Positions 33,955 to 43,007 of a stretch of 64,000 bases of DNA are shown here, piece by piece. The DNA is from a gamma proteobacterium HIMB30. Lineage in GTDB: Bacteria; Pseudomonadota; Gammaproteobacteria; Pseudomonadales; Litorivicinaceae. The stretch spans positions 186,001 through 250,000 of the forward strand of contig AGIG01000028.1 in assembly GCA_000227525.2 (NCBI GenBank), written 5' to 3'. Below the pieces are notes generated by a model, which was given only the letters and a program-made list of their open reading frames with translations, was not told the origin of the DNA and did no database searches. Numbering within the stretch: position 1 is the stretch's first letter; each line of letters begins with the position of its first letter. A program made the position numbers and the translations under genes.

Positions 33955-34712
33955 GGATTGAATTGGATCGGTTTACCCAGATCAAGCGGCGTCAACGAGT
34001 GCACAAACGCAACAATGTCGTTGATATCGTCCATTTTCAGGTCGATCGGCGCGATCGTGATCAATGCTCGATCTTTCTCAATCCCCGATCCTTCGACCGA
34101 AATCAAAGCCTTGTGTGGCGACACAGCGTAGAACGTCGAAAACCGAATATACCAATCATCGAACGAACGCATTGCGTGGAACGAGGGCGCGTTATCAATG
34201 CCCGCGTACTTATCGGCACGATCAACTTTATGACAACGGCGACAATGGTCGTGCGACAACTCTCGGCCATTCTCAAGATTTCCGACAATGACCATCTCAA
34301 TCGGAGCAACTTCTTGGGCGGTCGCTGGAATCGCGATCTGCTGGCCATCCAGCTCAAAGTCAGCAATTGTTGCCCGACCTGGCTCACTGACAAGCCAGTC
34401 AACAAACGCCTGATAATCAGAGCTCTCGACGGCTTCACCGACAGCAGTCACGTAAACCGTCTCCCCGGAAACCAATTGCAATATCTCAACTCCGGTTTCC
34501 GGACGGTCAGTCACCAATTGAATATCGCCAGCCGATTCAACCCGATCAAACCGAATCCGAGTTTTCAGAGAGAATCTCGGAACCACGTACTGAACCAGTT
34601 CCGACGGAATCACTGTTTCATGGGACAGGCTCAATGCAAAAGCACTTTGAAATCCCATTGCCAACGCACTGATCCATGCAACTGTTATGAGTTTTATTGT
34701 TTTTCTAATCAA
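33951..34712 (-). CDS. Exported cytochrome c-like protein of the fdh region
   Basis: A 253-residue periplasmic protein with signal peptide (to about SAFA). The first half has no recognised domain; the second half has a heme site CRRCH and a C-terminal helix (DDINDIVAFVHSLTPL) typical of class I cytochromes c. The start is probably TTG at 34712 with GAGG 9 nt upstream. It converges on the polyferredoxin gene with a 4-nt overlap and is divergent from the DUF6494-Mrp operon. It may be an electron acceptor for periplasmic formate oxidation. Confidence 0.75.
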   Translation of the reverse strand: MIRKTIKLITVAWISALAMGFQSAFALSLSHETVIPSELVQYVVPRFSLKTRIRFDRVESAGDIQLVTDRPETGVEILQLVSGETVYVTAVGEAVESSDYQAFVDWLVSEPGRATIADFELDGQQIAIPATAQEVAPIEMVIVGNLENGRELSHDHCRRCHKVDRADKYAGIDNAPSFHAMRSFDDWYIRFSTFYAVSPHKALISVEGSGIEKDRALITIAPIDLKMDDINDIVAFVHSLTPLDLGKPIQFNP

Positions 34713-34769
34713 TTGACACCACCTCGTACACTGAGACAAGTCATATCTATCATGACATAGGAGATAGCC

Positions 34770-34967
34770 ATGAGCGAAGACAACTTTAATCTATCAATGC
34801 GGAAGTTTTTAAAATCAGTTGGCGTCACGTCGCAGCAGAAGATCGAAGAGGCGATCCGGGCGATCGACGCGGGTTCGGACTTAACAAGCATCGATTTGAC
34901 AGTCACACTAACGTGCGACGAGATAGGTCTTCGGCATGAGGTCAAAGGCACCGTCGAGCTACCATAA
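34770..34967 (+). CDS. DUF6494 family small protein
   Basis: A 65-residue soluble protein with the family pattern NFNLSMRKFLKSVGVTSQQKIEEAI. It has no known function but is recurrent beside Mrp-type and formate dehydrogenase accessory genes. GGAG precedes the ATG, and it is first in an operon with Mrp, a ligase-like protein and DUF6505. Confidence 0.82.
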   Translation: MSEDNFNLSMRKFLKSVGVTSQQKIEEAIRAIDAGSDLTSIDLTVTLTCDEIGLRHEVKGTVELP

Positions 34968-34987
34968 CTACAGGATAGGACATTGAA

Positions 34988-35839
34988 GTGAGTAATCCCC
35001 AGTTTAAAGATGCAGGCGTCATCGCTACTGACGGCGGCGGGCAAGGCCCAAAAAAAGAAGCCCAACCACCACTTGAGGTAAAGGGCGTCAAGCACATCGT
35101 GGCTGTTGCCTCAGGTAAAGGTGGCGTTGGTAAGTCCACAGTCTCATCCAACCTTGCAGTCGCACTCGCAATGCGCGGACTAAAAGTCGGTCTGCTCGAT
35201 GCCGACGTCTATGGCCCTAGCCAGCCGAGGATGCTCGGTGTGAGTGGTCGACCATCAAGCCCAGACGGTCAGACTATTCTTCCGCTCAGAAATCATGGCG
35301 TCACAGTCATGTCGCTCGGATTGATGATGCCTGATGACGAAGCATTGATTTGGCGTGGACCAATGCTGATGGGGGCACTGCAACAGATGCTGGGACAAGT
35401 GCAGTGGGGACAGCTCGACGTACTGTTGGTCGACCTGCCACCAGGCACCGGTGATGTACAAATGACGTTGAGTCAAAAAGTGAATGTTACCGGCGCTGTC
35501 ATTGTGTCAACACCACAGGATATTGCGCTACTCGACGCCAAGAAAGGGATCGATATGTTCAAGCGTATGGAGGTTCCATTGCTTGGCTTCGTCGAAAATA
35601 TGGCTTCGTTTATTTGCGACGGTTGCGGCAAAGAACATCACCCATTTGGAAATGGTGGGGCCAAAGCAGAAGCTGAGAAGCAAGGTATGCCTTTCCTTGG
35701 CGAAATTCCGCTCGATTTAGCGATTCGCGTTGCCTCCGATGGCGGCGTCCCGATGGTTGTCGCTAAACCGTCAAGTCCTCAAGCAAAAGCGTTCTTAGAC
35801 ATCGCTGATCAGTTAATCGCAAGTGAGGTATTGAATTGA
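34988..35839 (+). CDS. Mrp/NBP35-type iron-sulfur cluster carrier ATPase
   Basis: A 283-residue P-loop protein with the deviant Walker A SGKGGVGKST (residues 42-51), GLLDADVYGPSQPRMLG, and a C-terminal CDGCG motif near residues 209-212 that binds a bridging [4Fe-4S] cluster at a dimer interface. It lacks the N-terminal DUF59 domain of full Mrp. GTG start at 34988. Its place in the fdh accessory cluster suggests cluster delivery to formate dehydrogenase or the polyferredoxin. Confidence 0.9.
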   Translation: MSNPQFKDAGVIATDGGGQGPKKEAQPPLEVKGVKHIVAVASGKGGVGKSTVSSNLAVALAMRGLKVGLLDADVYGPSQPRMLGVSGRPSSPDGQTILPLRNHGVTVMSLGLMMPDDEALIWRGPMLMGALQQMLGQVQWGQLDVLLVDLPPGTGDVQMTLSQKVNVTGAVIVSTPQDIALLDAKKGIDMFKRMEVPLLGFVENMASFICDGCGKEHHPFGNGGAKAEAEKQGMPFLGEIPLDLAIRVASDGGVPMVVAKPSSPQAKAFLDIADQLIASEVLN

Positions 35840-36555
35840 TCTTTGGGGATCTGATTACCGACCCAACCTTTCCACCGTTATTAAGCGGTGAAAAGGTCTC
35901 AAAGGGAGTGGACCCGTTCATTAAAGCAGTCAGTGCTTCAATGATGGGTGGTGAACCAGGAGTCGTTTTCTACGCGGAAGACCAAGAGACGTTAAACGCA
36001 GCGATTACACTGGCGCCCGAAATTGCTTTGAAAGAAAGCGTATCGGTTGTCCATGCGCTGATGTTATCGCTCGCTGATAGTTTAGGTGCGCTTGGGCCAC
36101 CGGAGCTCGCTGTGCATTTTGTATGGCCATGCCAATTCAAAGTGAATGCGGCACGCTGCGGGGGCATCCGGTTCAAAGCCTCAACGACAGAGCCCGATAC
36201 CATCCCTGACTGGTTAGTTGTTGGTCTCACCTTACCCTTTGTGAGACCCGAATCGATTGAACCAGGCTCAGACCCCTCACAAACGTGGTTGTACGAAGAA
36301 GGGTGTATTGAATTGACTGTTCCGCAAGTGATCGAGAGCTGGTCGCGGCATTCGTTGGTCTGGCTAAACTCATTTGAAGACAAAGGCTATGGCGGAATAC
36401 AGGATCATTGGCGAGCAAAGTGCGACTCGATCGGATCAGACGTCACGCATCCAAACACAGGTACATTTGTAGGCACTGACGAGAATGGAAGTTTACTTCT
36501 CAAATGCGACGGAATGACGAGTATTCATAGCTTAATTGATGAGATGGCACCATGA
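35836..36555 (+). CDS. Biotin/lipoate protein ligase-like protein of the fdh accessory cluster
   Basis: A 239-residue protein related to the lipoate/biotin ligase fold, visible in DSLGALGPPELAVHFVWPCQFKVNAARCGGIRFKAST, where the usual lipoyl-binding lysine segment appears altered. The start is TTG at 35836, overlapping the Mrp stop, with GAGG 7 nt upstream. Family members sit in fdh loci of many proteobacteria, and none has a proven reaction that I know of. It overlaps the next gene by 4 nt. Confidence 0.72.
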   Translation: MIFGDLITDPTFPPLLSGEKVSKGVDPFIKAVSASMMGGEPGVVFYAEDQETLNAAITLAPEIALKESVSVVHALMLSLADSLGALGPPELAVHFVWPCQFKVNAARCGGIRFKASTTEPDTIPDWLVVGLTLPFVRPESIEPGSDPSQTWLYEEGCIELTVPQVIESWSRHSLVWLNSFEDKGYGGIQDHWRAKCDSIGSDVTHPNTGTFVGTDENGSLLLKCDGMTSIHSLIDEMAP

Positions 36556-37028
36556 AATTAGCGCGAACGATTCGCCTCGACGAGTCCGATGATAACGTTT
36601 TTGAGAGTCCTGCAAGTGCCGGCGAATGGGCAATTAGCGGAGGCTTTGAGTTTTCGAATTGGAGCGAAGACGATCTTACTGGTAAAGCACGCCAAGCGTT
36701 TTCAAATGGCTGGTTATCACTTGAGTCTTTTGGCAGAGCAACTTTTGTTGCGGTCGCGCCAATTACCGAAGCAGAATACGAAGCGTTGACGCAGACGCTT
36801 GCTCAATACTTCGTAGATCATTACGGTGCGCCTGACATCGAAGCCGCCTTACCGGTTGCGAAAGACGAGCTTGATCACATGCAGAGCATGTGTGAAGACC
36901 ATGAAGACAACACGCTGTTAATGGTTAGCCGCTCGTTGAACGAATCAGGGATTCATGAATCCTATCGCTTCAACAGTCCTCAGGGTGCTTCTCTTGAAAC
37001 ATTTGCTGTTCACGGATCTGTGGACTGA
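36552..37028 (+). CDS. DUF6505 family protein
   Basis: A 158-residue acidic soluble protein matching the DUF6505 pattern (ARTIRLDESDDNVFE near the N-terminus and EWAISGGFEF). The function is unknown. It is the last gene of the DUF6494-Mrp-ligase-like-DUF6505 operon and overlaps the convergent moeA gene by 19 nt. Confidence 0.78.
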   Translation: MKLARTIRLDESDDNVFESPASAGEWAISGGFEFSNWSEDDLTGKARQAFSNGWLSLESFGRATFVAVAPITEAEYEALTQTLAQYFVDHYGAPDIEAALPVAKDELDHMQSMCEDHEDNTLLMVSRSLNESGIHESYRFNSPQGASLETFAVHGSVD

Positions 37029-38296
37029 GAAGGTCTCAAAAACTCTGCGTAAGGGGTGTATCGGACCACCGTACCAGGTTCGATCAACTCTTCCTCAAAC
37101 CCGATCTCAACAAGCCCGTCTGACCAACTGATACTCGAAATTCGACCCGAGCCCTCAGACGGGAACACATCGACTCGGCCGGCTGCATTAATACGCGCTC
37201 GCAGATATTCAGACCGGCCACGCCGTTTGTTCTTCTTAAAATCAGCAACGACCTCATAACCTCGGGGATCTCGCCAAATACCTCCAGCCAACACCTCCAT
37301 TGCGGGTCGCCCAAACACCATCGTGCAAACCCAGGCCGCGACAGGGTTTCCAGGGAGACCAATCACAGGCGTCTCTTTCCAGACCCCGAGCGCCAATGGA
37401 CGACCGGGCTTCAAGGCAATTCGCCAACTGGTGAGCTGGCCCTCCGCTTTCAAAATTGCAGAAATATGGTCTTCATCTCCGGCCGATGCACCACCAGAAG
37501 TGATGATCAAATCACAGCACTCAGCGCCTTGATTCAATGTGTCCCGAACCGTATCACGCGAGTCCTCTACAAGACCCAAATCGATCGCCTCAAATCCAAG
37601 ATCACGCACCATCGATAGAAGCATGAGTCGATTGGCATCATAAATTTGCCAATAGTCAGCTGACTGCCCGGGTTTTCTTAACTCATCACCAGTCGATAAA
37701 ACGCCAACGCGAAGACGTGAAAATACTTCAACCTCAGCAACCCCAGCCGACGCGAGCAACGAAAGATCCGTCGCCGTCAGCCGTCGTCCACGCTTGAATA
37801 TCGGCGTACCAACAATCACATCTTCGCCCGCTTCACGGGTGTTAGACCATTGCTTTAACGGTCCATTGAATGCGATTCGATCTGGCTCAATCGTGCAATC
37901 TTCTTCCAATACAACGGTGTCCACACCATCAGGCAAGATCGCACCGGTCAAAATTCGGACTGCTTGACCTTGTTTTACAGAGCCAGCAAATGGAACACCG
38001 GCTGCTGCCCGCCCATCACATAGCTGCATGATTTGTGGGCCCTCTGGAATTGGACCTGCAAATCCATATCCATCAACCGCTGAATTGGATCCTGGTGGAT
38101 TTGACCTGACTGCTCCAACGTCAGCAGAGAGGATGCGATCTGAAGCGGTTTCAACTGGGATCTGATGTCCTGAGCTCACAACTGTCGATAAGGCGTCTCT
38201 GAGAAGTCTTTTGGCTTCATCGACAGGTGTCCAATCAACGCCTGGTGGCAGTGCGAAACAGTCATTGCGAAGAGGTGGCGGTTGAATTTCAGTCAT
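37010..38296 (-). CDS. moeA: Molybdopterin molybdenumtransferase MoeA
   Basis: A 428-residue enzyme that inserts molybdate (or tungstate) into adenylylated molybdopterin. Typical motifs are NSAVDGYGF, FAGSVKQGQAVRILTGAILPDGVDTVV, TGDELRKPG, SGGASAGDEDH and GLPGNPVAAWV. The ATG at 38296 overlaps the mobB stop; the longer frame would run inside mobB. A single MoeA in a genome region with both W and Mo enzymes implies either a shared insertase or another copy elsewhere. Confidence 0.95.
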   Translation of the reverse strand: MTEIQPPPLRNDCFALPPGVDWTPVDEAKRLLRDALSTVVSSGHQIPVETASDRILSADVGAVRSNPPGSNSAVDGYGFAGPIPEGPQIMQLCDGRAAAGVPFAGSVKQGQAVRILTGAILPDGVDTVVLEEDCTIEPDRIAFNGPLKQWSNTREAGEDVIVGTPIFKRGRRLTATDLSLLASAGVAEVEVFSRLRVGVLSTGDELRKPGQSADYWQIYDANRLMLLSMVRDLGFEAIDLGLVEDSRDTVRDTLNQGAECCDLIITSGGASAGDEDHISAILKAEGQLTSWRIALKPGRPLALGVWKETPVIGLPGNPVAAWVCTMVFGRPAMEVLAGGIWRDPRGYEVVADFKKNKRRGRSEYLRARINAAGRVDVFPSEGSGRISSISWSDGLVEIGFEEELIEPGTVVRYTPYAEFLRPSQSTDP

Positions 38297-38789
38297 GTAC
38301 ATATTTCCAAATGAAATCAGCAATCGAGGATATATCGTTGAGATGGAAAACCGGTATATCAAGTCCGTCGATCTCGTAATCAGAGGCCACAGCGATGATC
38401 GATGGGTTCTCTTCTGCCAGCAAACTGGTTTGACGCTCCGCTCGACGTACCTCAAGTTTTGGAATTGGAGTCTTCTTGAACCCTTCAACCAAAACAAGAT
38501 CGCAAGGCGCCATGCGACTTAATAACTCATCCAACTCAAACTCAGGCTGACTCCGATATTCGTGCATCAAAGCAAATCTCGATCCTCCAGCTAACATCAC
38601 CTCCTGGGCCCCGGCCATACGATGCCGATAACTGTCGGTTCCAGACCGGTCGACATCAACGTTATGATGCGTGTGTTTGACCATCGATACCGTCAATCCG
38701 CGATCCGTCAATTCAGAGACCAATCGTTCCGTCAGTGTCGTTTTCCCCGAGTTTTTCCAGCCAACGACACCAAATACCGGAGTATTCAT
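38289..38789 (-). CDS. mobB: MobB, molybdopterin-guanine dinucleotide synthesis adaptor
   Basis: A 166-residue GTP-binding protein with Walker A GWKNSGKTTL (residues 11-20), VKHTHHNVDVDRSGTDSYRH and DLVLVEGFK. MobB assists MobA in guanylylating the cofactor. It overlaps mobA by 4 nt and moeA by 8 nt. Confidence 0.93.
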   Translation of the reverse strand: MNTPVFGVVGWKNSGKTTLTERLVSELTDRGLTVSMVKHTHHNVDVDRSGTDSYRHRMAGAQEVMLAGGSRFALMHEYRSQPEFELDELLSRMAPCDLVLVEGFKKTPIPKLEVRRAERQTSLLAEENPSIIAVASDYEIDGLDIPVFHLNDISSIADFIWKYVHD

Positions 38790-39412
38790 CGTTGCTCCCC
38801 CTGTTGCGCAATGACAAGGTCTTCTGGCGTATTGACATTAAAAAATGGATCACGCGAGCCTGAGGCGTGTGCAAATTGAACCTCAGCCCCCCCGACCGAA
38901 TCAGTCCAAATCACGATCTTTCGAATACCACTCTGCAATGCGCGACGCAGATCACCCTCAAGCGATACGTGCCAGAGACCAAAGGTTGGATGACGCATCC
39001 ATTTCGACTTTTCATGATCGAAGCTTGATGCGAGAACCACTGGAGCCTGACTTTCCAGCGCTTTCTCCATGGCCCGAGTGACAAAATCAGTGGGAAAAAA
39101 TGGTGTATCGGCCGCGACCGAAGCGACCCAATGAAACTGGTGCTCCCGAGCATATTCAAGCGCAGCAAGTACCCCTGCCAGTGGACCGAGATACCCGGTC
39201 AGCGAGTCAGCGATACAAGGGAGCCCAAACGAGGCAAAACGCTCGGCATCACCGTTGACGTTCAACACAGCTTCATCAACCTGTGGGTGGAGGCGCTCTA
39301 AGACTTCGTCCAGAATTGTCTGCTGCCCGAGTCGCAATAATCCCTTATCTGAGCCGCCCATCCGAGTGGCAAGACCACCCGCAAGCACGACTCCCAAAAT
39401 TCCATCACTCAT
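38786..39412 (-). CDS. mobA: MobA, molybdenum cofactor guanylyltransferase
   Basis: A 208-residue nucleotidyltransferase with the signature LAGGLATRMGGSDKGLL near the N-terminus and VAADTPFFP. It makes the bis-guanine-dinucleotide cofactor used by formate dehydrogenase. The ATG at 39412 overlaps the fdhD stop by 8 nt; the longer frame lies within fdhD. Confidence 0.94.
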   Translation of the reverse strand: MSDGILGVVLAGGLATRMGGSDKGLLRLGQQTILDEVLERLHPQVDEAVLNVNGDAERFASFGLPCIADSLTGYLGPLAGVLAALEYAREHQFHWVASVAADTPFFPTDFVTRAMEKALESQAPVVLASSFDHEKSKWMRHPTFGLWHVSLEGDLRRALQSGIRKIVIWTDSVGGAEVQFAHASGSRDPFFNVNTPEDLVIAQQGEQR

Positions 39413-40292
39413 CAACAGCGCTCTTGCGACGGTGTTTTTTATCTTCTTCTGGCACAGAATCTGGGTCTGTATCAAAGACCAAGCGGTCTTCACCACTCAA
39501 ACAAACAAATTTTCGACCACGCATTCGGCCGATCAACGTGAGGCCCACTTGCTTCGCAATATCGACACCCCATGCGGTGAATCCAGAACGACTGACGAGA
39601 ACCGGGATACCCATCAATGCTGTTTTGATCACCATTTCAGAGGTCAACCGGCCGGTGGTGTACATAATTTTATCATCAGGCGCCACCGCCTCGAGATGCA
39701 TCCACCCTGAAATCTTATCAACTGCATTATGGCGACCGACATCTTCCATATACACCAAGGGCTTGTCTTGCTCGCAGAGAATCGTGCCGTGAATTGCGCC
39801 AGTTTCTAGATACAGGCTTGGTGTTCGGTTAATTAAATGACTAAGACGATAAATCCATGATGTATGCACAGGAGTTGCTGCCAACTTCACTTGATCAACG
39901 CCTTCCATCATGTCGCCAAAGACCGTACCAACCGCACACCCTGATGTTCGCGTTTTTTTACTCAGCTTTTCTTCGTAGTTCGACTCACGCTCTGTACGTA
40001 CAACAACCACTTCTAGTTCTTCGTCGTACTCGACCATTTCAATCACGTCATCCGACTTCAACATTCCCTGATTTTTTAAAAATCCAACTGCGAGGTACTC
40101 GGGATAATCGCCGATGGTCATTGCGGTCACGATTTCTTGAGCATTGAGGTAAATGGTCAATGGGCGCTCTTCGATCACAGATGTTTCAGTCGACTGACCA
40201 TACTGATCAACTCCCTGAATCAGACGCGACAACCGAGGATCATTTGGATTGGGCCGGATCCGATAGGATTCGATGTGATCAAGTGTTGGCAT
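39405..40292 (-). CDS. fdhD: FdhD, sulfurtransferase for formate dehydrogenase
   Basis: A 295-residue protein that transfers sulfur to the Mo/W-bis-pterin before insertion into formate dehydrogenase. C119 in TRTSGCAVGTVFG replaces the two-cysteine loop of the E. coli protein; the single-cysteine GCGQGT-like variant is common elsewhere. EDVGRHNAVDK and YTTGRLTSEMV are conserved family segments. It is first in an fdhD-mobA-mobB-moeA operon of overlapping genes. Confidence 0.95.
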   Translation of the reverse strand: MPTLDHIESYRIRPNPNDPRLSRLIQGVDQYGQSTETSVIEERPLTIYLNAQEIVTAMTIGDYPEYLAVGFLKNQGMLKSDDVIEMVEYDEELEVVVVRTERESNYEEKLSKKTRTSGCAVGTVFGDMMEGVDQVKLAATPVHTSWIYRLSHLINRTPSLYLETGAIHGTILCEQDKPLVYMEDVGRHNAVDKISGWMHLEAVAPDDKIMYTTGRLTSEMVIKTALMGIPVLVSRSGFTAWGVDIAKQVGLTLIGRMRGRKFVCLSGEDRLVFDTDPDSVPEEDKKHRRKSAVDE

Positions 40293-40384
40293 GAAGGATC
40301 TCTATTCTATTATTCGAACTGATTGGGGTTTATCCTACTGCACTTCAAGAATTCCAGCAGTAAAACAAATTTGCGTCAGCACCG

Positions 40385-41581
40385 ATGAGATTCCCAACGA
40401 ACACCCTAGCAATTGCAAATCTGTATGCCCTGTTGAGCGCTATCAACGCGTCAGTGGCACCGATTGTGATTGCGCTCGGCGGACTCACTGGTGCATATCT
40501 CCTATCAGATGATAAGTCGCTGGCAACACTCCCTGTCAGTGGTTTCAATGTCGGCGTCGCACTCATGGCTGGTCCAGCGTCGTTGTTGATGTTCCGAATT
40601 GGTCGGCAAAAGGGTTTTATGGCGGGAGCAATGCTTGGCGTTGTTGGAGTATCAATCGCCGGTATTGCAATTCTTCAGCACAGTTTTCTCTGGTTTTGCG
40701 TTGGCTTGGCGCTGACGGGTGGCGCCAACAGTTTTGTCCAGCAGTATCGATTCGCAGCCTCTGACTTTGTCGATGATGCACTCAAAGCCCAAGCGATTTC
40801 TCGTGTACTGATTGGCGGAATTGCGGCTGCGATTGTTGGCCCGCAGATCGTTCTTCACAACAAAGATCTGCTCTACCCCATTCCGTTCGCTGGTGCATTC
40901 TTAAGCGGTGCAGGTCTATTTTGTATTGGCTTACTAATCATGACACTGCTGCCGAACGAGCGGTCAGAAAAACGAACGCCGGTTGACGTTGAGGAACGGA
41001 CTAAGCAGGAGTTTTTGCGAGACCCAACCTTCTTAACGGCCGTTCTTTGCGGAACAAGCAGCTACGCATTGATGGCTTTTGTCATGACTGCTGCACCACT
41101 TGCCATGGTTGGTTGTGGCTTTGAGGTATCCGACGCAGCGATCGGCATTCAATGGCACGTGCTTGCTATGTTTGTCCCCAGCCTATTTACCGGAAAGCTT
41201 ATTCGTCGTTTTGGCAAGCTTCCAATCATCGCAACAGGCTTAGTCACACTGATGGCATGCTCAGCAGTCGCCTTATCCGGGATCTCAATTGAACATTTTT
41301 ATCTTGCGTTAATCCTGTTAGGTCTTGGTTGGAACTTTGGGTTTATCGGTTCAACAGCCCTTTTAACCGAAACCTATCAAGCACATGAAAAACACACAGC
41401 TCAAGGTCTGAATGACACCATTTTATTTGGTTTCGTGGCATTCGGAAGTCTCAGTTCGGGAGTGGCATATGAGATGGTTGGTTGGGAGACGATGAACTGG
41501 ATCGCTTATCCAATTGGACTGGTTTGTCTTGTGGCCTTATTCTTGGAACGACAACGACATGAATCTGAAGTCGTTCACTGA
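40385..41581 (+). CDS. MFS transporter
   Basis: A 398-residue 12-helix major facilitator with an RIGRQKGFMAG loop between helices 2 and 3. The substrate is unknown. It resembles carriers often found beside FdhD/Mo-cofactor and copper-handling genes, but I cannot assign one. No clear ribosome binding site precedes the ATG at 40385. Its end is 13 nt from the rhodanese start, so they may be co-transcribed. Confidence 0.85.
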   Translation: MRFPTNTLAIANLYALLSAINASVAPIVIALGGLTGAYLLSDDKSLATLPVSGFNVGVALMAGPASLLMFRIGRQKGFMAGAMLGVVGVSIAGIAILQHSFLWFCVGLALTGGANSFVQQYRFAASDFVDDALKAQAISRVLIGGIAAAIVGPQIVLHNKDLLYPIPFAGAFLSGAGLFCIGLLIMTLLPNERSEKRTPVDVEERTKQEFLRDPTFLTAVLCGTSSYALMAFVMTAAPLAMVGCGFEVSDAAIGIQWHVLAMFVPSLFTGKLIRRFGKLPIIATGLVTLMACSAVALSGISIEHFYLALILLGLGWNFGFIGSTALLTETYQAHEKHTAQGLNDTILFGFVAFGSLSSGVAYEMVGWETMNWIAYPIGLVCLVALFLERQRHESEVVH

Positions 41582-41594
41582 AAAGGAATCCACT

Positions 41595-42014
41595 GTGCGA
41601 TTAATTGCATCGATGATCGCGTCGTTTTTGCTCTGTTTCTCTTTACCCACCGTGGCGGATGAAGCGGCCGTGGAGGCGATGACCGAGTATCTCATGTTCC
41701 AAGAGTATGAGTCTGGAATCATTCTTCCCCAACAGATCGATCAATCTGTTTTCGAGGCTGTCACATTCATCGATACCAGAGACCTTGAACAGTTCGAGAA
41801 ACAAACAATTCCAGGCGCGATCCATATTGAATGGCGCCAGGTCCTCGAGCGGATGGATGAAATCCCGACTGAGAAAAAAGTAATTGTGTTTTGTAATACC
41901 GGCTCGCTATCCGCTCAGGCCGCGTTTGCCCTTCGTGTTGCTGGTTTTGATAACGTTGTGGTCATGCAAAGCGGTTTACTGGGTTGGCACGATAATGCCG
42001 CTTACAAACCGTAA
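41595..42014 (+). CDS. Exported rhodanese-like protein
   Basis: A 139-residue protein with signal peptide (to about PTVADE) and one rhodanese domain; the active cysteine lies in VIVFCNTGSLSAQAA, preceded by TFIDTRD and PGAIHIEW. It probably binds or moves sulfane sulfur in the periplasm. The GTG start at 41595 is preferred, with AGGA 7 nt upstream and a clean signal peptide; the longer frame overlaps the MFS gene. Confidence 0.87.
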   Translation: MRLIASMIASFLLCFSLPTVADEAAVEAMTEYLMFQEYESGIILPQQIDQSVFEAVTFIDTRDLEQFEKQTIPGAIHIEWRQVLERMDEIPTEKKVIVFCNTGSLSAQAAFALRVAGFDNVVVMQSGLLGWHDNAAYKP

Positions 42015-42028
42015 ATACAGAGTCAACA

Positions 42029-42409
42029 GTGGTGGAAAAACTGACCAATACGGGAATGAGATTTCGATTATTGAACAATAGAACATCGTGCACTCACCGT
42101 TACTTGATGACCGTATTACTCGGTCTTGTATTGGCAAGTGCTGTCATCCCGCAGGGCTACATGCCATCGGTCACGACCGATGGAGCCCTACAAATCGTTT
42201 TCTGTTCCGCGACAGATCGCTCAGGCATCTCGGTTGAAGCAGATGACCGATGCACTTTCTCGGCTCTCCATTTGGTTGGTCTACATAGCCTTCCGTTCGA
42301 TCGATTGCACGATGAACGTCGAATCATGTTTTTTAAGACTCAACCACTGGGTCCGCTCACAGACAAATATCAACTCGCTTCTGCCCGAGGACCACCCTCG
42401 ATTTCCTAA
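42029..42409 (+). CDS. DUF2946-like membrane-anchored protein
   Basis: A protein of up to 126 residues with one N-terminal hydrophobic segment running into IPQGYMPS and a conserved IVFCSA cysteine, as in DUF2946 proteins, which often occur beside copper proteins. The start is uncertain: GTG at 42029 or ATG at 42056. It precedes the copper chaperone gene, so a role in copper handling is likely but unproven. Confidence 0.65.
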   Translation: MVEKLTNTGMRFRLLNNRTSCTHRYLMTVLLGLVLASAVIPQGYMPSVTTDGALQIVFCSATDRSGISVEADDRCTFSALHLVGLHSLPFDRLHDERRIMFFKTQPLGPLTDKYQLASARGPPSIS

Positions 42410-42447
42410 GACGATATTTCTCAATATGTGTGTCACAGGAGATCAGT

Positions 42448-42942
42448 ATGCACAAACTACTTACCGGGCTTTGCGTTGCCCTTCTATCAATCCAGAGTGT
42501 GGCGATGGACAAAGACCATCACAAGAGCCATCACCATCAGTCCAACTCATTTGTTACCGTCGAAGTCGAGGGAATAGTCCTATCGAATTTCCGAGCCCGT
42601 GCGAGTATTGGACAAATGAAGAATTCAGGCGCTTATGGTGAAATTCAATCGACCACCAATGATCGACTGATTCGAGCGTCGAGCTCGGTTGCCGCTGTTG
42701 TGGAGCTCCACGAACACATTAACGACGATGGCATCATGCGGATGCGCGAAGTCGAAGGTGGGCTCGTTCTAAAGGCAAATCAGTCAATGATCATGAAGCC
42801 AGGCGGATATCACATTATGCTCATCAGCCTCCACAAACCCCTTAAGGCGGGTGACATGATGGATTTATCACTCCAATTTGAATCCGGAAAATTAATCGAG
42901 CTGTCGATCCCCGTGGTGTCAATCAAAAAAATGCATCATTGA
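42448..42942 (+). CDS. Periplasmic copper chaperone PCu(A)C
   Basis: A 164-residue exported protein with signal peptide, a His-rich N-terminus (DKDHHKSHHHQ) and the PCu(A)C copper site H-x-H...M...M spread over ELHEHINDDGIMRM and PGGYHIML. Members deliver Cu(I) to the CuA site of cytochrome oxidase. The ATG at 42448 with AGGAG upstream is used. A hairpin follows the gene. Confidence 0.88.
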   Translation: MHKLLTGLCVALLSIQSVAMDKDHHKSHHHQSNSFVTVEVEGIVLSNFRARASIGQMKNSGAYGEIQSTTNDRLIRASSSVAAVVELHEHINDDGIMRMREVEGGLVLKANQSMIMKPGGYHIMLISLHKPLKAGDMMDLSLQFESGKLIELSIPVVSIKKMHH

Positions 42943-42970
42943 CGAACGAACGCGTCTGCTGAATACTCAT

Positions 42971-43000
42971 CCTCGTTATATTTTTCAGAACATAACGAGG
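42971..43000 (+). promoter_or_regulatory. Inverted repeat before modA: candidate Mo-box, also terminator-like
   Basis: CCTCGTTAT (42971-42979) and ATAACGAGG (42992-43000) are perfect inverted 9-mers with a 12-nt spacer. The CGTTATAT-type half sites resemble ModE-binding Mo-boxes. In RNA the same repeat would form a stem followed by a U-run (GTCGTTTTTG), so it also looks like a terminator for the copper chaperone gene. The right arm contains the GAGG(G) that serves as the modA ribosome binding site. Confidence 0.6.
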
Positions 43001-43007
43001 GTCGTTT

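Noticed and set aside
33963-34760. 265-codon plus-strand open frame
   Set aside because: It lies opposite the exported cytochrome c-like gene, has no start signal, is rich in Arg/His/Ser/Asn and resembles no protein; the opposite strand has a signal peptide and heme motif.
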